DNA of 64,000 nt from JAFDZV01 sp035549015 (GCA_035549015.1 DASZRW010000091.1:94220-158219), one strand, 5' to 3'. Numbered from the stretch's first letter, positions 15,775 through 24,293 are shown. Numbers and translations: made by a program. Notes: generated by a model from the sequence alone, not told the origin.

Positions 15775-16200
15775 ATGAAGACAGCAATCATGTTCATATG
15801 GTTGTTGGGGCTGTGCATTGCATTTACTGCAGTTGCATGGGCAACAACATATACGGTAACCGATGGGCGTTGGGATCGAGCCGGCGGGGGGTGTTATGAC
15901 TGGATCAGAGTTACGAGGGACGATAATGGATGCTACAAGATGATCACGCGGGATTGCGACAATTCGGATCCGTGCGGCTGGGTTGATCGTGGGTGGGCGT
16001 GCGACGGTGGTGAAATCTGGCCGGTTAACAGCGGCGAACAGCTTTCGGCCAATCTGGATAACAACGGCAACCTGATATGCAGCGTCGCGCCTGGACTTGG
16101 AGGGGTTTATTCTCCATCAAGTTCCGGCGGCATTTGCTTCGCGGCGAACGGCGGAACCTACTGGATCATATCGGCGGCTGTTCTTACCGGACTCACATAA
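15775..16200 (+). CDS. Small Cys-rich secreted protein, paralogue A
   Basis: The 141-aa product has a signal peptide (FIWLLGLCIAFTAVAWA) and mature Cys residues at motifs GGGCYDW, GCYKMITRDC, DPCGW and WACDGG. The C-terminal half has DNNGNLICSVAPGLGGVY, which matches DSAGNEIVTVAPGHGGHV in the next gene, so the two are paralogues. The end is hydrophobic (YWIISAAVLTGLT) but short for a membrane anchor. No enzyme motif is present. A secreted disulfide-stabilised binding or toxin-like protein is possible; nothing here decides it. Confidence 0.7.
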   Translation: MKTAIMFIWLLGLCIAFTAVAWATTYTVTDGRWDRAGGGCYDWIRVTRDDNGCYKMITRDCDNSDPCGWVDRGWACDGGEIWPVNSGEQLSANLDNNGNLICSVAPGLGGVYSPSSSGGICFAANGGTYWIISAAVLTGLT

Positions 16201-16213
16201 TTCAACTACAGCA

Positions 16214-16630
16214 ATGGATCTGAAAATATTCTCCCGGCTTGCTGTTGGCGCGTTTGCCATGCTTGTTGTGTTGGCAACGCCCCTCCGTGCCGACATCGAA
16301 CGGTTCTATGTCCTGGGTCAGGATGGTTGCTCGCAGTACATCTTCTATCACAACACCCAGTACAACACATGGTTCCTTTATTATAGCTGTTGCGGTTCGC
16401 AACAGTGGTGTTGGGATACCGGTGTTGTGTCCGATCCGTGTGGTGGCGGATGGTCAGTGTATCCAACAGGTGGTACCGGAATACCGGTCACCTACGATTC
16501 TGCCGGCAACGAGATCGTGACCGTGGCGCCGGGCCACGGCGGGCATGTCGGCAACGAGAGCGGCGTCTGCCGAAGCTTCGTTCCGGACGGATCGTCGACG
16601 CTCGTTATCCCGCCGTGGGAACTGCACTAG
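16214..16630 (+). CDS. Small Cys-rich secreted protein, paralogue B
   Basis: The 138-aa product starts at ATG 16214, 13 bases after the previous stop; longer in-frame starts run through the upstream gene. The signal peptide is AVGAFAMLVVLATPLRA. The mature part holds paired Cys (YYSCCGSQQWCW, SDPCGGGW, SGVCRSF) and the VAPGHGGHV motif shared with paralogue A. Aromatic residues are unusually frequent (YNTWFLYY). It ends the three-gene cluster, and a hairpin follows. Function unknown. Confidence 0.7.
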   Translation: MDLKIFSRLAVGAFAMLVVLATPLRADIERFYVLGQDGCSQYIFYHNTQYNTWFLYYSCCGSQQWCWDTGVVSDPCGGGWSVYPTGGTGIPVTYDSAGNEIVTVAPGHGGHVGNESGVCRSFVPDGSSTLVIPPWELH

Positions 16631-16667
16631 GGAAACCGAACCCAACCACGGGGGGACGTGAACGAAA

Positions 16668-16696
16668 CGGGCGCTTATCCGAGAGATGGGCGCCCG
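16668..16696. terminator. Hairpin between convergent genes
   Basis: CGGGCGC pairs with GCGCCCG across a 15-base loop, between the Cys-rich cluster and the leftward regulatory operon. Confidence 0.45.
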
Positions 16697-16796
16697 CTGC
16701 ATTTGTGAACATGCGCTTCGGCGGATGGACGGGGCCGCTCGCTTCAGCAACCCGGCTCATGCGGCTCCGTCCGCCGGCTCCTGCAGCGCCTTCCGA

Positions 16797-17006
16797 TCAT
16801 TGCAGCGCAGGGACCTGCTCCGGCACTGCAACAATGCACTGCCGTTCGCGGACCTTGGCCGCGATCCGTGCAAGCGTATCGGGATCGCCCCTGGACGTGC
16901 GCTTCTGCACCGCCTGGCGGGTTACCCCTTCCTCCCGCGCAATCTCCGTGAGGATGCCCCGGTACGGCGGCTCCCGGAGGCTGAGCGTCTTCCGATTCGT
17001 ACTCAT
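16797..17006 (-). CDS. Small helix-turn-helix protein
   Basis: A 69-aa product whose centre reads ILTEIAREEGVTRQAVQKRT, a clear helix-turn-helix of the kind found in small phage-type regulators. It starts inside the stop of the preceding gene (ATGA overlap at 17003-17006), so the two are translationally coupled. It lacks a dimerisation domain and has a short Pro/Val tail. It probably binds DNA, perhaps the repeated operators at 17391-17488, though the Xre-type protein on the other side is an equal candidate. Confidence 0.65.
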   Translation of the reverse strand: MSTNRKTLSLREPPYRGILTEIAREEGVTRQAVQKRTSRGDPDTLARIAAKVRERQCIVAVPEQVPALQ

Positions 17007-17362
17007 TGCGGTTTCTCCTTGCCCGGTGCGGTCTCATATCCCGGCTCTGTGGCTTCCGCATCGGCCGGGTCGGCCATGGTGTCCGCCCCCCATGTCTCGG
17101 ATGCGTGGCGGGCAGCATCCCGAACCACTGCGAACGCGGCGGCCAGGTGCTGCTCATCCAGGGCATGGTCCGGTAGCGTGTTGCGAATCAGCCGGTTTGC
17201 ATTGAGCAACGCCGAGGCAAGCCACGCTCCATCGGTATCTCCCTTGTCGTACAGATACTCCACAACGCCGCCAACAACGGCCTGCAGAATGTGAACCGCT
17301 CCCAGATGCGATTGCAACGTGCGGGCATCGCATCCACACCGAGACTCGATTGTTGTGTTCAT
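17003..17362 (-). CDS. Hypothetical protein in leftward regulatory operon
   Basis: A 119-aa product with a helical N-terminal two-thirds (HLGAVHILQAVVGGVVEYLY, then SALLNANRLIRNTL) and a disordered acidic tail (DPADAEATEPG). The only notable residues are two Cys at CGC near the start. It resembles small prophage- or plasmid-borne helper proteins, but I do not recognise a family. It is first in a two-gene operon whose promoter appears to hold operator O1 between its -33 and -7 elements. Confidence 0.6.
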   Translation of the reverse strand: MNTTIESRCGCDARTLQSHLGAVHILQAVVGGVVEYLYDKGDTDGAWLASALLNANRLIRNTLPDHALDEQHLAAAFAVVRDAARHASETWGADTMADPADAEATEPGYETAPGKEKPQ

Positions 17363-17390
17363 GGCAGCCTCTAAACAGAAAGGTTATATA

Positions 17391-17488
17391 TGGACGGTTA
17401 CCGCACTACAAAAATATGGACGGTTACCGTCCATATGCAACCAAAAAAGTTCCACTTGACACAATTTCATGGACGGTAATCGACCATG
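17391..17488. promoter_or_regulatory. Three repeated palindromic operators between divergent genes
   Basis: The core TGGACGGTTACCGTCCA is perfect in O2 (17414-17436, extended by ATA/TAT). O1 (17391-17407) keeps the left half TGGACGGTTACCG. O3 (17468-17488) keeps CATGGACGGT and ends GACCATG. Centres are near 17399, 17425 and 17478, so spacings are about 26 and 53 bases, or 2.5 and 5 helix turns. A rightward -33/-7 pair (TTTTG at 17492, TATCTTTC at 17515-17522) follows O3. O1 sits inside a possible leftward promoter. This is the layout of a repressor-controlled switch. Confidence 0.75.
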
Positions 17489-17532
17489 CGCTTTTGTACG
17501 AAATCCGCACATAATATCTTTCGCAATATCTT

Positions 17533-17772
17533 ATGGAATGGACGCCGACATACATTTACCTCCTGCGCCGCCATATTGGCGATACGCAGCAGCAGTTCGC
17601 TGAACGCCTCGGGCTGCGCCGACGTCACACGGTGATGGATTGGGAAGCCGGCCGCGCGAATCCGGGTGGTGCCGCAAAAAAGCTGCTGGACGTGGTTGCC
17701 AACGACAACGGATTCACCGAACGTGTGGCGGCACGGCTTCGCGAGAAGCTACAGCGGGAGGAGGGGGAGTAG
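17533..17772 (+). CDS. Xre/Cro-type helix-turn-helix protein
   Basis: The 79-aa product contains TQQQFAERLGLRRRHTVMDW, the helix-turn-helix of Xre/Cro proteins, then a short helical tail ending in acidic residues. It is transcribed away from the two-gene leftward operon, with the three operators in between. The likely role is repression of both promoters. It could also be the antitoxin half of a toxin-antitoxin pair, but no toxin-like partner is evident. No Shine-Dalgarno is seen. Confidence 0.75.
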   Translation: MEWTPTYIYLLRRHIGDTQQQFAERLGLRRRHTVMDWEAGRANPGGAAKKLLDVVANDNGFTERVAARLREKLQREEGE

Positions 17773-18003
17773 TACGCCGTATGTGGCCCTGCCCGTGAAC
17801 GAGCATGCCGCCGCCGGACCTGCGCTCAATCGTTCTCGTTGTTCATCTCTCGCCCTGCCGTCCGGACCGTGAGCCCTGCAAGCGCCCTCCCTGTTTCCCT
17901 GCTCCCCCTCTCTCGTAGCCGTACCAACACCGCAGCAGTTCGCGGAACGAATCGTATTATCGCGGACGCCAATGCCCCCGTCAACAACCACGAGCATGCA
18001 ATC

Positions 18004-18204
18004 ATGGCAAAGCTGAATGCCGAATGGCATCGAGAACATCCGATGCCGAAGAACGCAACGCTCTCCGAGAGAGTTCAATGGCATCTGGAACATGCCGCCG
18101 CCTGTGGTTGCCGGGAGATGCCGGCACGCATTGCAGCCGAGTTGAAAAAGCGCGGCATCACTCTCCCGAAGGGCACGGCCCCGACCAAGGGCCACGGCCG
18201 CTGA
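18004..18204 (+). CDS. Small protein with conserved-looking WHLEHA and CxC motif
   Basis: The longest frame starts at 17839, but the N-terminal part reads as intergenic junk, so ATG 18004 is chosen. This gives 66 aa: MAKLNAEWHREHPMPKNATL, then SERVQWHLEHAAACGCREMP. The pattern of two His-containing helices and CGC could bind metal. I believe similar small proteins occur in other bacteria but recall no function. The product is basic at its end (TKGHGR). It lies between the Xre gene and the LprI-like gene. Confidence 0.55.
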   Translation: MAKLNAEWHREHPMPKNATLSERVQWHLEHAAACGCREMPARIAAELKKRGITLPKGTAPTKGHGR

Positions 18205-18262
18205 CCCCGCCGGGCAGGTCGCTGCCGGTTCCCTTCCAATCACACTACTCGAAGCACGCATC

Positions 18263-18664
18263 ATGAAAGCCGCTCTCCTTCCCGCACTGTTTCTGTTCGC
18301 CTCGTCCGCCCTCCTTGCCCAGACCCAGGCGAAGATGAACGAGAACGCGCTTGCCGCCTATCGCAAGGCGGACAAGGAGTTGAACGATGTCTACCAGCAG
18401 GTTACCCGCCGGTACAAGGACGATCCCCTCTTCCTCGAGAATCTGAAGAGCGCCGAGAAGGCATGGATCGCCTTCCGCGATGCACAGCTTGCGATGAAGT
18501 ACCCGCTGAAGGCAAACGAGCCGAACCCGTACGGATCGGTCTATCCGATGTGCGCGAACAACTACCTGGCGACGTTGACGAAGGAGCGGACGAAGACGTT
18601 GCGTGCGTGGTTGACCGGAGTGGCGGAGGGTGATGTCTGCGCGGGATCGATCCAGACGAACTGA
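18263..18664 (+). CDS. Periplasmic LprI-like (DUF1311) protein
   Basis: The 133-aa product has a signal peptide (ALLPALFLFASSALLA) and the DUF1311/LprI pattern: KADKELNDVYQQVTRRY, then AEKAWIAFRDAQLAM and two Cys (PMCANNYL, GDVCAGS) that form the family disulfide. LprI-type proteins inhibit lysozymes or guard the cell envelope; the role here is inferred from family only. It stands alone, and its end is set by a hairpin shared with the convergent T9SS gene. Confidence 0.8.
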   Translation: MKAALLPALFLFASSALLAQTQAKMNENALAAYRKADKELNDVYQQVTRRYKDDPLFLENLKSAEKAWIAFRDAQLAMKYPLKANEPNPYGSVYPMCANNYLATLTKERTKTLRAWLTGVAEGDVCAGSIQTN

Positions 18665-18670
18665 AATGCG

Positions 18671-18707
18671 GAACGGGGCACCACATACCGGATGTGATGC
18701 CCCGTTC
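18671..18707. terminator. Bidirectional terminator
   Basis: GAACGGGGCA and TGCCCCGTTC are perfect 10-bp arms around a 17-base loop that itself contains CATACCGGATG. It separates convergent genes ending at 18664 and 18734. Confidence 0.65.
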
Positions 18708-18733
18708 GAATCCACTTCCTCCCTCGTTTCCAT

Positions 18734-21145
18734 CTATCGCACTACGAGGATACTTCGGCTCAGGACCGCCCCGTCATCGAGCCGCAGGCTCCACGCGTAG
18801 CGCCCGCTCGGGAGCCCCGAGGCATCGATCGGGAACGAACGCGCCCCCTGTTCCAGCCCGCCCGTATAGATGGTGCGCACCCTGCGTCCCGAGGCATCGA
18901 AGAGATCGAGGCGTGCGTTCTGCTGCGGCTCTGCCAACGTCAGTTCCAGCGTGGCAGTGTTCACGATCGGGTTGGGATGGATGCCGAACCCGGTCACGAC
19001 TCCGCCGGCCTGGAGCGCTCCAACGCCGGCTGCCGGCTTGCCGCTGTCCGCCACGGCGAAATCATCCAGCCCTGCCTCCACCAGCGACTGCGCATAGAGA
19101 TCGCTGGCTACGATTCTGAAGAGCGTCTGCGATCCGAACTGCGTCAGGTAGTCGCGCAGGCGATAGCGCCTGGGGGTCCAGCGCTGCGGCGAGTCCGTGA
19201 TCCGCTCGATCGTATGCCACGTGCCGCCGTTGTCGCCGGAGACAAGCACCTGCAGGGTATCGTTCACGACGTCCGTGCGAGCATCGCGTGAATACCAGAG
19301 CCAGCAGGTAAGGATCGGATCGGCATACGTGCTCAGGTCCATCGGCGGTGTGGTGAGCGTGGTAATGCCGTCGTCCACATCGTTGGCCCCGACACCGCCA
19401 TCGGAGTTCGCGATGCCGGTGATGAAGGCATGATCGCGGAAGCCGACGCTGTGATCGGAATCCGGCTGCACGATCACGCCGTTCAGATCGGTCTGCGTCG
19501 GCACGCCGCGCTCCCACGCCCCTCCCTTCGCGTTGTCCGTGGGAAGGCCGAGCGACCAGCCCAGGTCCAGCTCGACATCGTCGAAGTAACCGGGATCGAG
19601 CCTGGCCTCGATCACTCCGGACGGGTTGGTGAGCGTGAGGAGCGTGGGATGATATCCCCACGCGCCAACATAGATGTGGTAGGTGCTGTCCAGCGGAACG
19701 CGAAACACCTGCGGGTTTGCATCGGCATGGCCGTCCGCGGAGGTGCGCTCGATGATCCGGTAGGAGAATGCACTCACCGGCTGTCCGCTCGCGCCATCGA
19801 CCGCCTTCACCGAAAAGCTTGCAAGCGGCAGCGAGGGGAGCAGGATATCCTGCGCTGTGCCGGCCTCGGTGAGCACAAGCGTGCCGCCGGCGTTCTGATA
19901 GTTCGGCGCGCCGGCCATGTAGGCCAGCGAATCGACCGCTCCCGAATAGTTGTAGCGCCCCTGCGCGTCGGCCGTGATCGTTCGCCCGAACCTGGTGATC
20001 ACCACAGTCGCATTCGGCACGGGATCGTTCGTTGCGGCATCACGCACCACGCCGTGAACGTTCCCCCGCTTGGCGCCGTTGAAGGTGAACACGTACAGGC
20101 CGGTCTGCATGTCGCTGGAGATGATCTTGCCGCTCGGCAGATATGGGTATGTTCCCCAGTTGCCCACATAGTTGTTCTCCGCGGTCGGGTAGGTATCGTA
20201 GTACCCCAGTTCCGCCGGCTCCTCCGGCTTGCTCATGTCGATGATCCGGGTACCGGCGGAGTACCATGCGATGTATGCCGTGGTCCCCTTCATGTGTACG
20301 TTGTGAATGATCTCGTTCGGAACGGGCGTGTAGTCCGCCACCTTGGAGATGTTGCCGACGTCCCGGCGATCCCACACCTTCAGGGTCTTCGGCGTGGCAT
20401 TGATCTCGTCCGTTGTCATCACGTAGCTCCCGTCCGGCGTGAGCGCGCAGTTGTGCGTCCCGGCTCCCGGATAGGTGATGGTGGCCACGGTATGGGGTGC
20501 CTTGCGGTCCGCACCGAGCGCAATGATGTTCAGCTGGCCGTCATTGATCGCAGCCACGTACAGCGTATCGTTGCGCACCGTACAATCATGGCTGTACCGT
20601 TCGGTCCACTGCCCTACCTTTACGGGTCCCGTCGGATTGGTGATATCGAGAATGATCACTCCGCCGTTCGCGCCGGCGCTGGCGCCGGTGCCGTTCACGT
20701 AGAGATACGTTCCCTCGGCGGTGATGGTATGTGCCGTGCGGAAGTATGTGGTATCGTTCCTGATCAACGTCGCGCTCGCCGGAAGCTGCGAGAGATCCAC
20801 GATCTGAAGGCCGGAGCCCCCCTCGCTGACGATGTAGGCATAGTTGCCCACCGTCTTCAACTCGCGCCAGCCGCTGGCCGGCCCGGCGATAAACGCAACC
20901 TGCCTGATCGGCTTGTCCGTGACATCGACGATGTACGTGCCGCTGTAGCCGCCGATCAATGCGTACTCACGGCCGTTCGGATGGGCGTAACCGATCAGCG
21001 AGGAGTACTTCCACGATCCGCTTTGCGTTTCGGGATCGAGCTTTCCGAACAGTGTGGTGTTGTAGCTTTGCGGCTGCTGCGCACGGAGCGTTGCAGCAAC
21101 CAGCAGGCAACCGGCGAGGGAGAGGAATCGGATGCTGGTCATCAT
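18734..21145 (-). CDS. Secreted LVIVD-repeat (choice-of-anchor B) protein with T9SS sorting domain
   Basis: The 803-aa product has a signal peptide (FLSLAGCLLVAATLRA), then a propeller of LVIVD-like repeats (GYSGTYIVDVTDKPIRQVAF, SGLQIVDLSQLPASATLIR, GGVIILDITNPTGPVKVGQW). This is the choice-of-anchor-B family. A carboxypeptidase-regulatory-like beta domain follows near residue 370 (NVHGVVRDAATNDPVPNAT), then a MAM-like or jelly-roll region. The last ~85 residues are a T9SS domain (IHPNPIVNTATLELTL, ARLDLFDASGRRVRTI). It is an exported, probably cell-surface protein with no visible active site. ATG 21142 is an equally possible start. Confidence 0.85.
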   Translation of the reverse strand: MMTSIRFLSLAGCLLVAATLRAQQPQSYNTTLFGKLDPETQSGSWKYSSLIGYAHPNGREYALIGGYSGTYIVDVTDKPIRQVAFIAGPASGWRELKTVGNYAYIVSEGGSGLQIVDLSQLPASATLIRNDTTYFRTAHTITAEGTYLYVNGTGASAGANGGVIILDITNPTGPVKVGQWTERYSHDCTVRNDTLYVAAINDGQLNIIALGADRKAPHTVATITYPGAGTHNCALTPDGSYVMTTDEINATPKTLKVWDRRDVGNISKVADYTPVPNEIIHNVHMKGTTAYIAWYSAGTRIIDMSKPEEPAELGYYDTYPTAENNYVGNWGTYPYLPSGKIISSDMQTGLYVFTFNGAKRGNVHGVVRDAATNDPVPNATVVITRFGRTITADAQGRYNYSGAVDSLAYMAGAPNYQNAGGTLVLTEAGTAQDILLPSLPLASFSVKAVDGASGQPVSAFSYRIIERTSADGHADANPQVFRVPLDSTYHIYVGAWGYHPTLLTLTNPSGVIEARLDPGYFDDVELDLGWSLGLPTDNAKGGAWERGVPTQTDLNGVIVQPDSDHSVGFRDHAFITGIANSDGGVGANDVDDGITTLTTPPMDLSTYADPILTCWLWYSRDARTDVVNDTLQVLVSGDNGGTWHTIERITDSPQRWTPRRYRLRDYLTQFGSQTLFRIVASDLYAQSLVEAGLDDFAVADSGKPAAGVGALQAGGVVTGFGIHPNPIVNTATLELTLAEPQQNARLDLFDASGRRVRTIYTGGLEQGARSFPIDASGLPSGRYAWSLRLDDGAVLSRSILVVR

Positions 21146-21353
21146 GTGAAATGTTTACGGGTACGCTCCCGTTAGCGGGAACCATGGTGCGACGTGGTAT
21201 CGACGGCGATCGTGCGGGCAGGCGGTGTCCGCAATGAGTGGGTCGACAATCATATGGAGAACAATGCATTCCTGCAAGGTTCACCGCCTCCTGTCACCGG
21301 TATCGGCGCACGACGCGAACGCATACCGATCATTCATCCAGCCAAGGCATATC

Positions 21354-22013
21354 ATGGGAACCGAGCGGATACGGAATCTGATTTTCGACCAACGACTGAT
21401 CGCCGTTGTGCGTCTGGCCACCTCCGAAGGGGCCGAAGAGATCATCGACGCGATCATCGAGGGGGGAATCCATGTGATCGAGATCACGCTCACCACACCG
21501 GGCGCAGCGGATCTGATCGCGGCATACAGCGGCCGTGAAGGAGTGACGATGGGAGCCGGTACGGTATTGACAATGGGCGATGCCCACATGTCACTGGATG
21601 CAGGCGCAGCCTTCGTCGCCAGCCCGGCAACGAACGTCTCGATCATGAACACCGCGGCAAACGGAGGCGCCGTGACGATGCCCGGTGCATATACGCCAAC
21701 CGAGATACTGCACGCCTGGAACGGCGGCGCCGATATCATCAAGCTCTTCCCGGCTCCGCCGGATACGGTCTCCTATCTGAGGGCCATGCGAGGCCCGCTC
21801 CCGACGATTCCCCTCGCCCCCTCCGGCGGCATCACGCCGGAGACCGCTCCCCTCCTGCTGCAGGCCGGCGCCGCCGCCCTCCACGTCGGCACATGGCTTA
21901 CACATACGGACGGCGTCGTCGCCGATCCGAAGACGATCGCCCGGCGTGCGGCGCAGCTTCACGACGCGATCGTACACGCACCCGGATACAGTTCCACACC
22001 GATCGGCGCTTGA
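21354..22013 (+). CDS. eda: KDPG/KHG aldolase
   Basis: The 219-aa class I aldolase cleaves 2-keto-3-deoxy-6-phosphogluconate to pyruvate and glyceraldehyde 3-phosphate (Entner-Doudoroff), or works on 4-hydroxy-2-oxoglutarate. The Schiff-base Lys is at about 130 in GGADIIKLFPA, the catalytic Glu at about 43 in HVIEITLTTPG, and the phosphate loop is SGGITPET. The frame extends upstream to 21225, but the family N-terminus begins at MGTERIRNLIF. It is not next to a 6-phosphogluconate dehydratase, so the pathway cannot be read from context. Confidence 0.92.
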   Translation: MGTERIRNLIFDQRLIAVVRLATSEGAEEIIDAIIEGGIHVIEITLTTPGAADLIAAYSGREGVTMGAGTVLTMGDAHMSLDAGAAFVASPATNVSIMNTAANGGAVTMPGAYTPTEILHAWNGGADIIKLFPAPPDTVSYLRAMRGPLPTIPLAPSGGITPETAPLLLQAGAAALHVGTWLTHTDGVVADPKTIARRAAQLHDAIVHAPGYSSTPIGA

Positions 22014-22089
22014 CTCTCACCCGGCTCCTTCCCAATATCGCAGCGCATTGGACCGCATTGATGGCGTATCAAAAACAGGAGATTGTGTC

Positions 22090-22620
22090 ATGGCAAGGAA
22101 AACAATGGCAACACCAGCACGCAAGGGTACTCACAATGGCGCGCAGCCGCGTACCAAGGCCGGTTCGGCATCGTCACCGTTGGTCGATGCACTCCAGCAG
22201 CAGACGGCCAACAGCATTATTCTGTACCTGAACTACAAGCACTATCACTGGCAGACATATGGCCCGCGCTTCCGCGATCTGCACCTGATGTTCGATGAAT
22301 TCGCAACCGCGGTTTTCAACTCGGTGGATGAGCTCGCGGAACGGATTCGAATCCTCGGCGCCAACACCGTTCATGCGCCATCGGCTCTCGAGGCCGCTGC
22401 CAGCATATCGCCGGCGGCAGCGTCGGACTCGATGCAGCAGATGATCGCGGAGGCTCGTGCCAACGAGTCCACCGTCATCAGCGAGATGCGCGATGCCGCC
22501 GCCCTTGCCGACGACCAGCACGACCCGGGAACTGCGGACCTGTTCACGCGCGTGGTGCAGATTCACGAGAAGCACGAATGGTTTCTCCGTGAGACGCTCA
22601 TGGGAGGTGACCCACTGTAG
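22090..22620 (+). CDS. dps: Dps-family ferritin-like protein
   Basis: The 176-aa product has a basic, disordered N-terminal tail (residues 1-30), as in Dps proteins that bind DNA, then the four-helix core. The intersubunit iron site is visible in LYLNYKHYHWQTYGP and in the segment LHLMFDEFATAVFNSVDELA with its Asp/Glu. The C-terminal helix ends HEKHEWFLRETL. Dps protects DNA from iron and peroxide. AGGAG eight bases upstream sets the start. A peroxiredoxin lies convergently downstream, so this is a small oxidative-defence neighbourhood. Confidence 0.9.
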   Translation: MARKTMATPARKGTHNGAQPRTKAGSASSPLVDALQQQTANSIILYLNYKHYHWQTYGPRFRDLHLMFDEFATAVFNSVDELAERIRILGANTVHAPSALEAAASISPAAASDSMQQMIAEARANESTVISEMRDAAALADDQHDPGTADLFTRVVQIHEKHEWFLRETLMGGDPL

Positions 22621-22647
22621 AACGCACGGGTTCACCGGCAGTACGTG

Positions 22648-22679
22648 CAACGCCCGGCCACGCAATGGTCCGGGCGTTG
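22648..22679 (+). terminator. Terminator after dps
   Basis: CAACGCCCGG and CCGGGCGTTG are perfect 10-bp arms with a 12-base loop, followed by CTGTTTCC. Confidence 0.65.
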
Positions 22680-22784
22680 CTGTTTCCTCCCCGCGCGTGC
22701 CCTGCAGGCCGCTTCGCCGTGCAGCACCGTCGCGGAAGGATCACCGCGCCGCGTTGCCCGGTGGCTGCTCACGGCAAACGGCCC

Positions 22785-22835
22785 TCCGGGGTCTTGCGGC
22801 CCTGGCCGATACCTGTCGCCCCACTCAGGGCGAGG
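22785..22835. repeat. Degenerate copy of the GC-rich dispersed repeat
   Basis: CTCCGGGGTCTTGCGGCCCTGG followed by CCGATACCTGTCGCCCC matches the repeat family at 43250, 51230 and 52541. The rest of 22680-23054 shows no gene. Confidence 0.55.
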
Positions 22836-23054
22836 AATGTCCATTGAAACGGTCAGTGCAGAGGAATACCCGGACACTGTCCGGGTTGAGTTGCTCGCGA
22901 CGACGGACCGGGCGTTCTCGTGCTGTCGTCATTGCGGCGAGCGCTGCTGCACTTCGCAGCCCTCGGCTGCAGGCCGGCGGGTTCAAAAAGGAATCGCCAC
23001 GCCCCGGCGTTCCCGGAGCGCGGCGATGACAGCGGCCAAGCTGCAGAGTGCAGG

Positions 23055-23696
23055 CTAGTCCTTGTCCGGCTGCGGCGTCATGCGCAGATAGGGCTTCACG
23101 ACCGTGTATCCTTTCGGGAAGCGCTTTGCGAGATCCTCGGGATCCTGCAGCGCGGGAGCGATCACAACGTCATCCCCCTCCTTCCAGTTTGCCGGCGTTG
23201 CAACGCTGTACTTGTCGGTAAGCTGCAACGAGTCGATCACGCGCAGCAGCTCATCGAAGTTGCGCCCCGTGCTGGCCGGGTAGGTGATCGTGAGGCGGAG
23301 CTTGTTGTTGGGATCGATGATGAACACCGAACGAACCGTTGCCGTGTTGTCCGCGTTCGGATGAATCATGTCGTAGAGATTCGACACGCTCCGATCGGGA
23401 TCGGCGATGATCGGATAGTTCAGCGCAACTCCCTGCGTCTCCTCGATATCCTTCACCCATCCCATGTGCGAGTCCACGTCGTCCACGCTCAGGGCAATCG
23501 TCTTCACGTTCCGCTTGTCGAACTCCGGCTTGAGCCGGGCAACCATGCCGAGTTCCGTGGTACAGACAGGTGTATAGTCCTTCGGATGGGAGAAGAGAAC
23601 CACCCAGCTTCCGCCCGCCCACTCACTGAAGTGTATGTCGCCCGCTGTCGACTTCTGCGTAAAATCAGGGACCGTGTCCCCCAACCGAAGTGCCAT
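23055..23696 (-). CDS. 1-Cys peroxiredoxin (Prx6 type)
   Basis: The 213-aa enzyme reduces hydrogen peroxide and alkyl peroxides. The peroxidatic Cys is residue 45 in HPKDYTPVCTTELG. No resolving Cys is present, and the length with its C-terminal extension (PKGYTVVKPYLRMT) marks the Prx6/1-Cys group. The start is set by GAGGAGG; a longer frame to 23750 lacks support. The promoter upstream is textbook for the phylum. It faces dps across a terminator and repeat, which fits a shared oxidative-stress role. Confidence 0.93.
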   Translation of the reverse strand: MALRLGDTVPDFTQKSTAGDIHFSEWAGGSWVVLFSHPKDYTPVCTTELGMVARLKPEFDKRNVKTIALSVDDVDSHMGWVKDIEETQGVALNYPIIADPDRSVSNLYDMIHPNADNTATVRSVFIIDPNNKLRLTITYPASTGRNFDELLRVIDSLQLTDKYSVATPANWKEGDDVVIAPALQDPEDLAKRFPKGYTVVKPYLRMTPQPDKD

Positions 23697-23785
23697 GTCC
23701 TGCCTCCTCTGTAGTCGTATAGGATGTTCACTGAATCGGAAGCCATGCATTTGACGGCTTCAACGAAGGTGCGTGATAACGCGGG

Positions 23786-23816
23786 CGAAATTACACAGGA
23801 TGCACCGGAACGTCAA
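23786..23816 (-). promoter_or_regulatory. Bacteroidota-type promoter for the peroxiredoxin gene
   Basis: On the minus strand TTG (23816-23814), exactly 20 bases, then TAATTTCG (23793-23786), seven of eight to TAnnTTTG. The leader to the ATG at 23696 is about 85 bases. Confidence 0.6.
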
Positions 23817-23973
23817 GACGCTCCCCACAGGAAACATGGAGCCGGATGCTTCGGTAGTGGTAGCTTGGGGTATTCTGCACATTGACCCGTTGCGTGGCTA
23901 TGCGCCCATGCGGTTACCTGGAAGGAACCGCCGCAAAGGACGCCGAGGGGCGCAGCGAACAAGGACTCACACA

Positions 23974-24228
23974 ATGCCCTGCACACATCTCGATCAGATC
24001 CGGAACGTAACGCCGAGCGCCCGGGGGTGCGAGGAATGCCTGAAGATGGGAGACACGTGGGTGCATCTGCGCATCTGCCTGACGTGCGGGCACGTTGGAT
24101 GCTGCGACTCCTCGAAGAACAGGCATGCCACCAGACACTTTCTGGCCACGGGTCATCCGGTAATCCAATCCATGGAACCGGGTGAAGATTGGAAGTGGTG
24201 CTACGCCGATGAGCTTCTGATCGAATGA
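23974..24228 (+). CDS. UBP-type zinc-finger protein
   Basis: The 84-aa product is a single ZnF-UBP domain: CTHLDQIR, GCEECLKMGDTWVHLRICLT, then CGHVGCCDSSKNRHATRHFL and the GHPVIQSMEPGEDWKWCYAD end. The Cys/His pattern binds up to three zinc ions. In eukaryotes this fold binds the ubiquitin C-terminus; stand-alone bacterial versions have no settled role. The start follows AAGGA; a longer frame from 23773 adds sequence without family likeness. Confidence 0.85.
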   Translation: MPCTHLDQIRNVTPSARGCEECLKMGDTWVHLRICLTCGHVGCCDSSKNRHATRHFLATGHPVIQSMEPGEDWKWCYADELLIE

Positions 24229-24293
24229 GAGCCGGAGGCACGCCGCTCTGCACGCCGCTCTGCGGCGCAACGCTGCACACGAGACGTTGAGAA

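Noticed and set aside
16797..17772. Complete toxin-antitoxin system around the Xre gene
   Set aside because: No product in the region has a toxin motif I recognise; the operator layout alone does not make a toxin-antitoxin pair.
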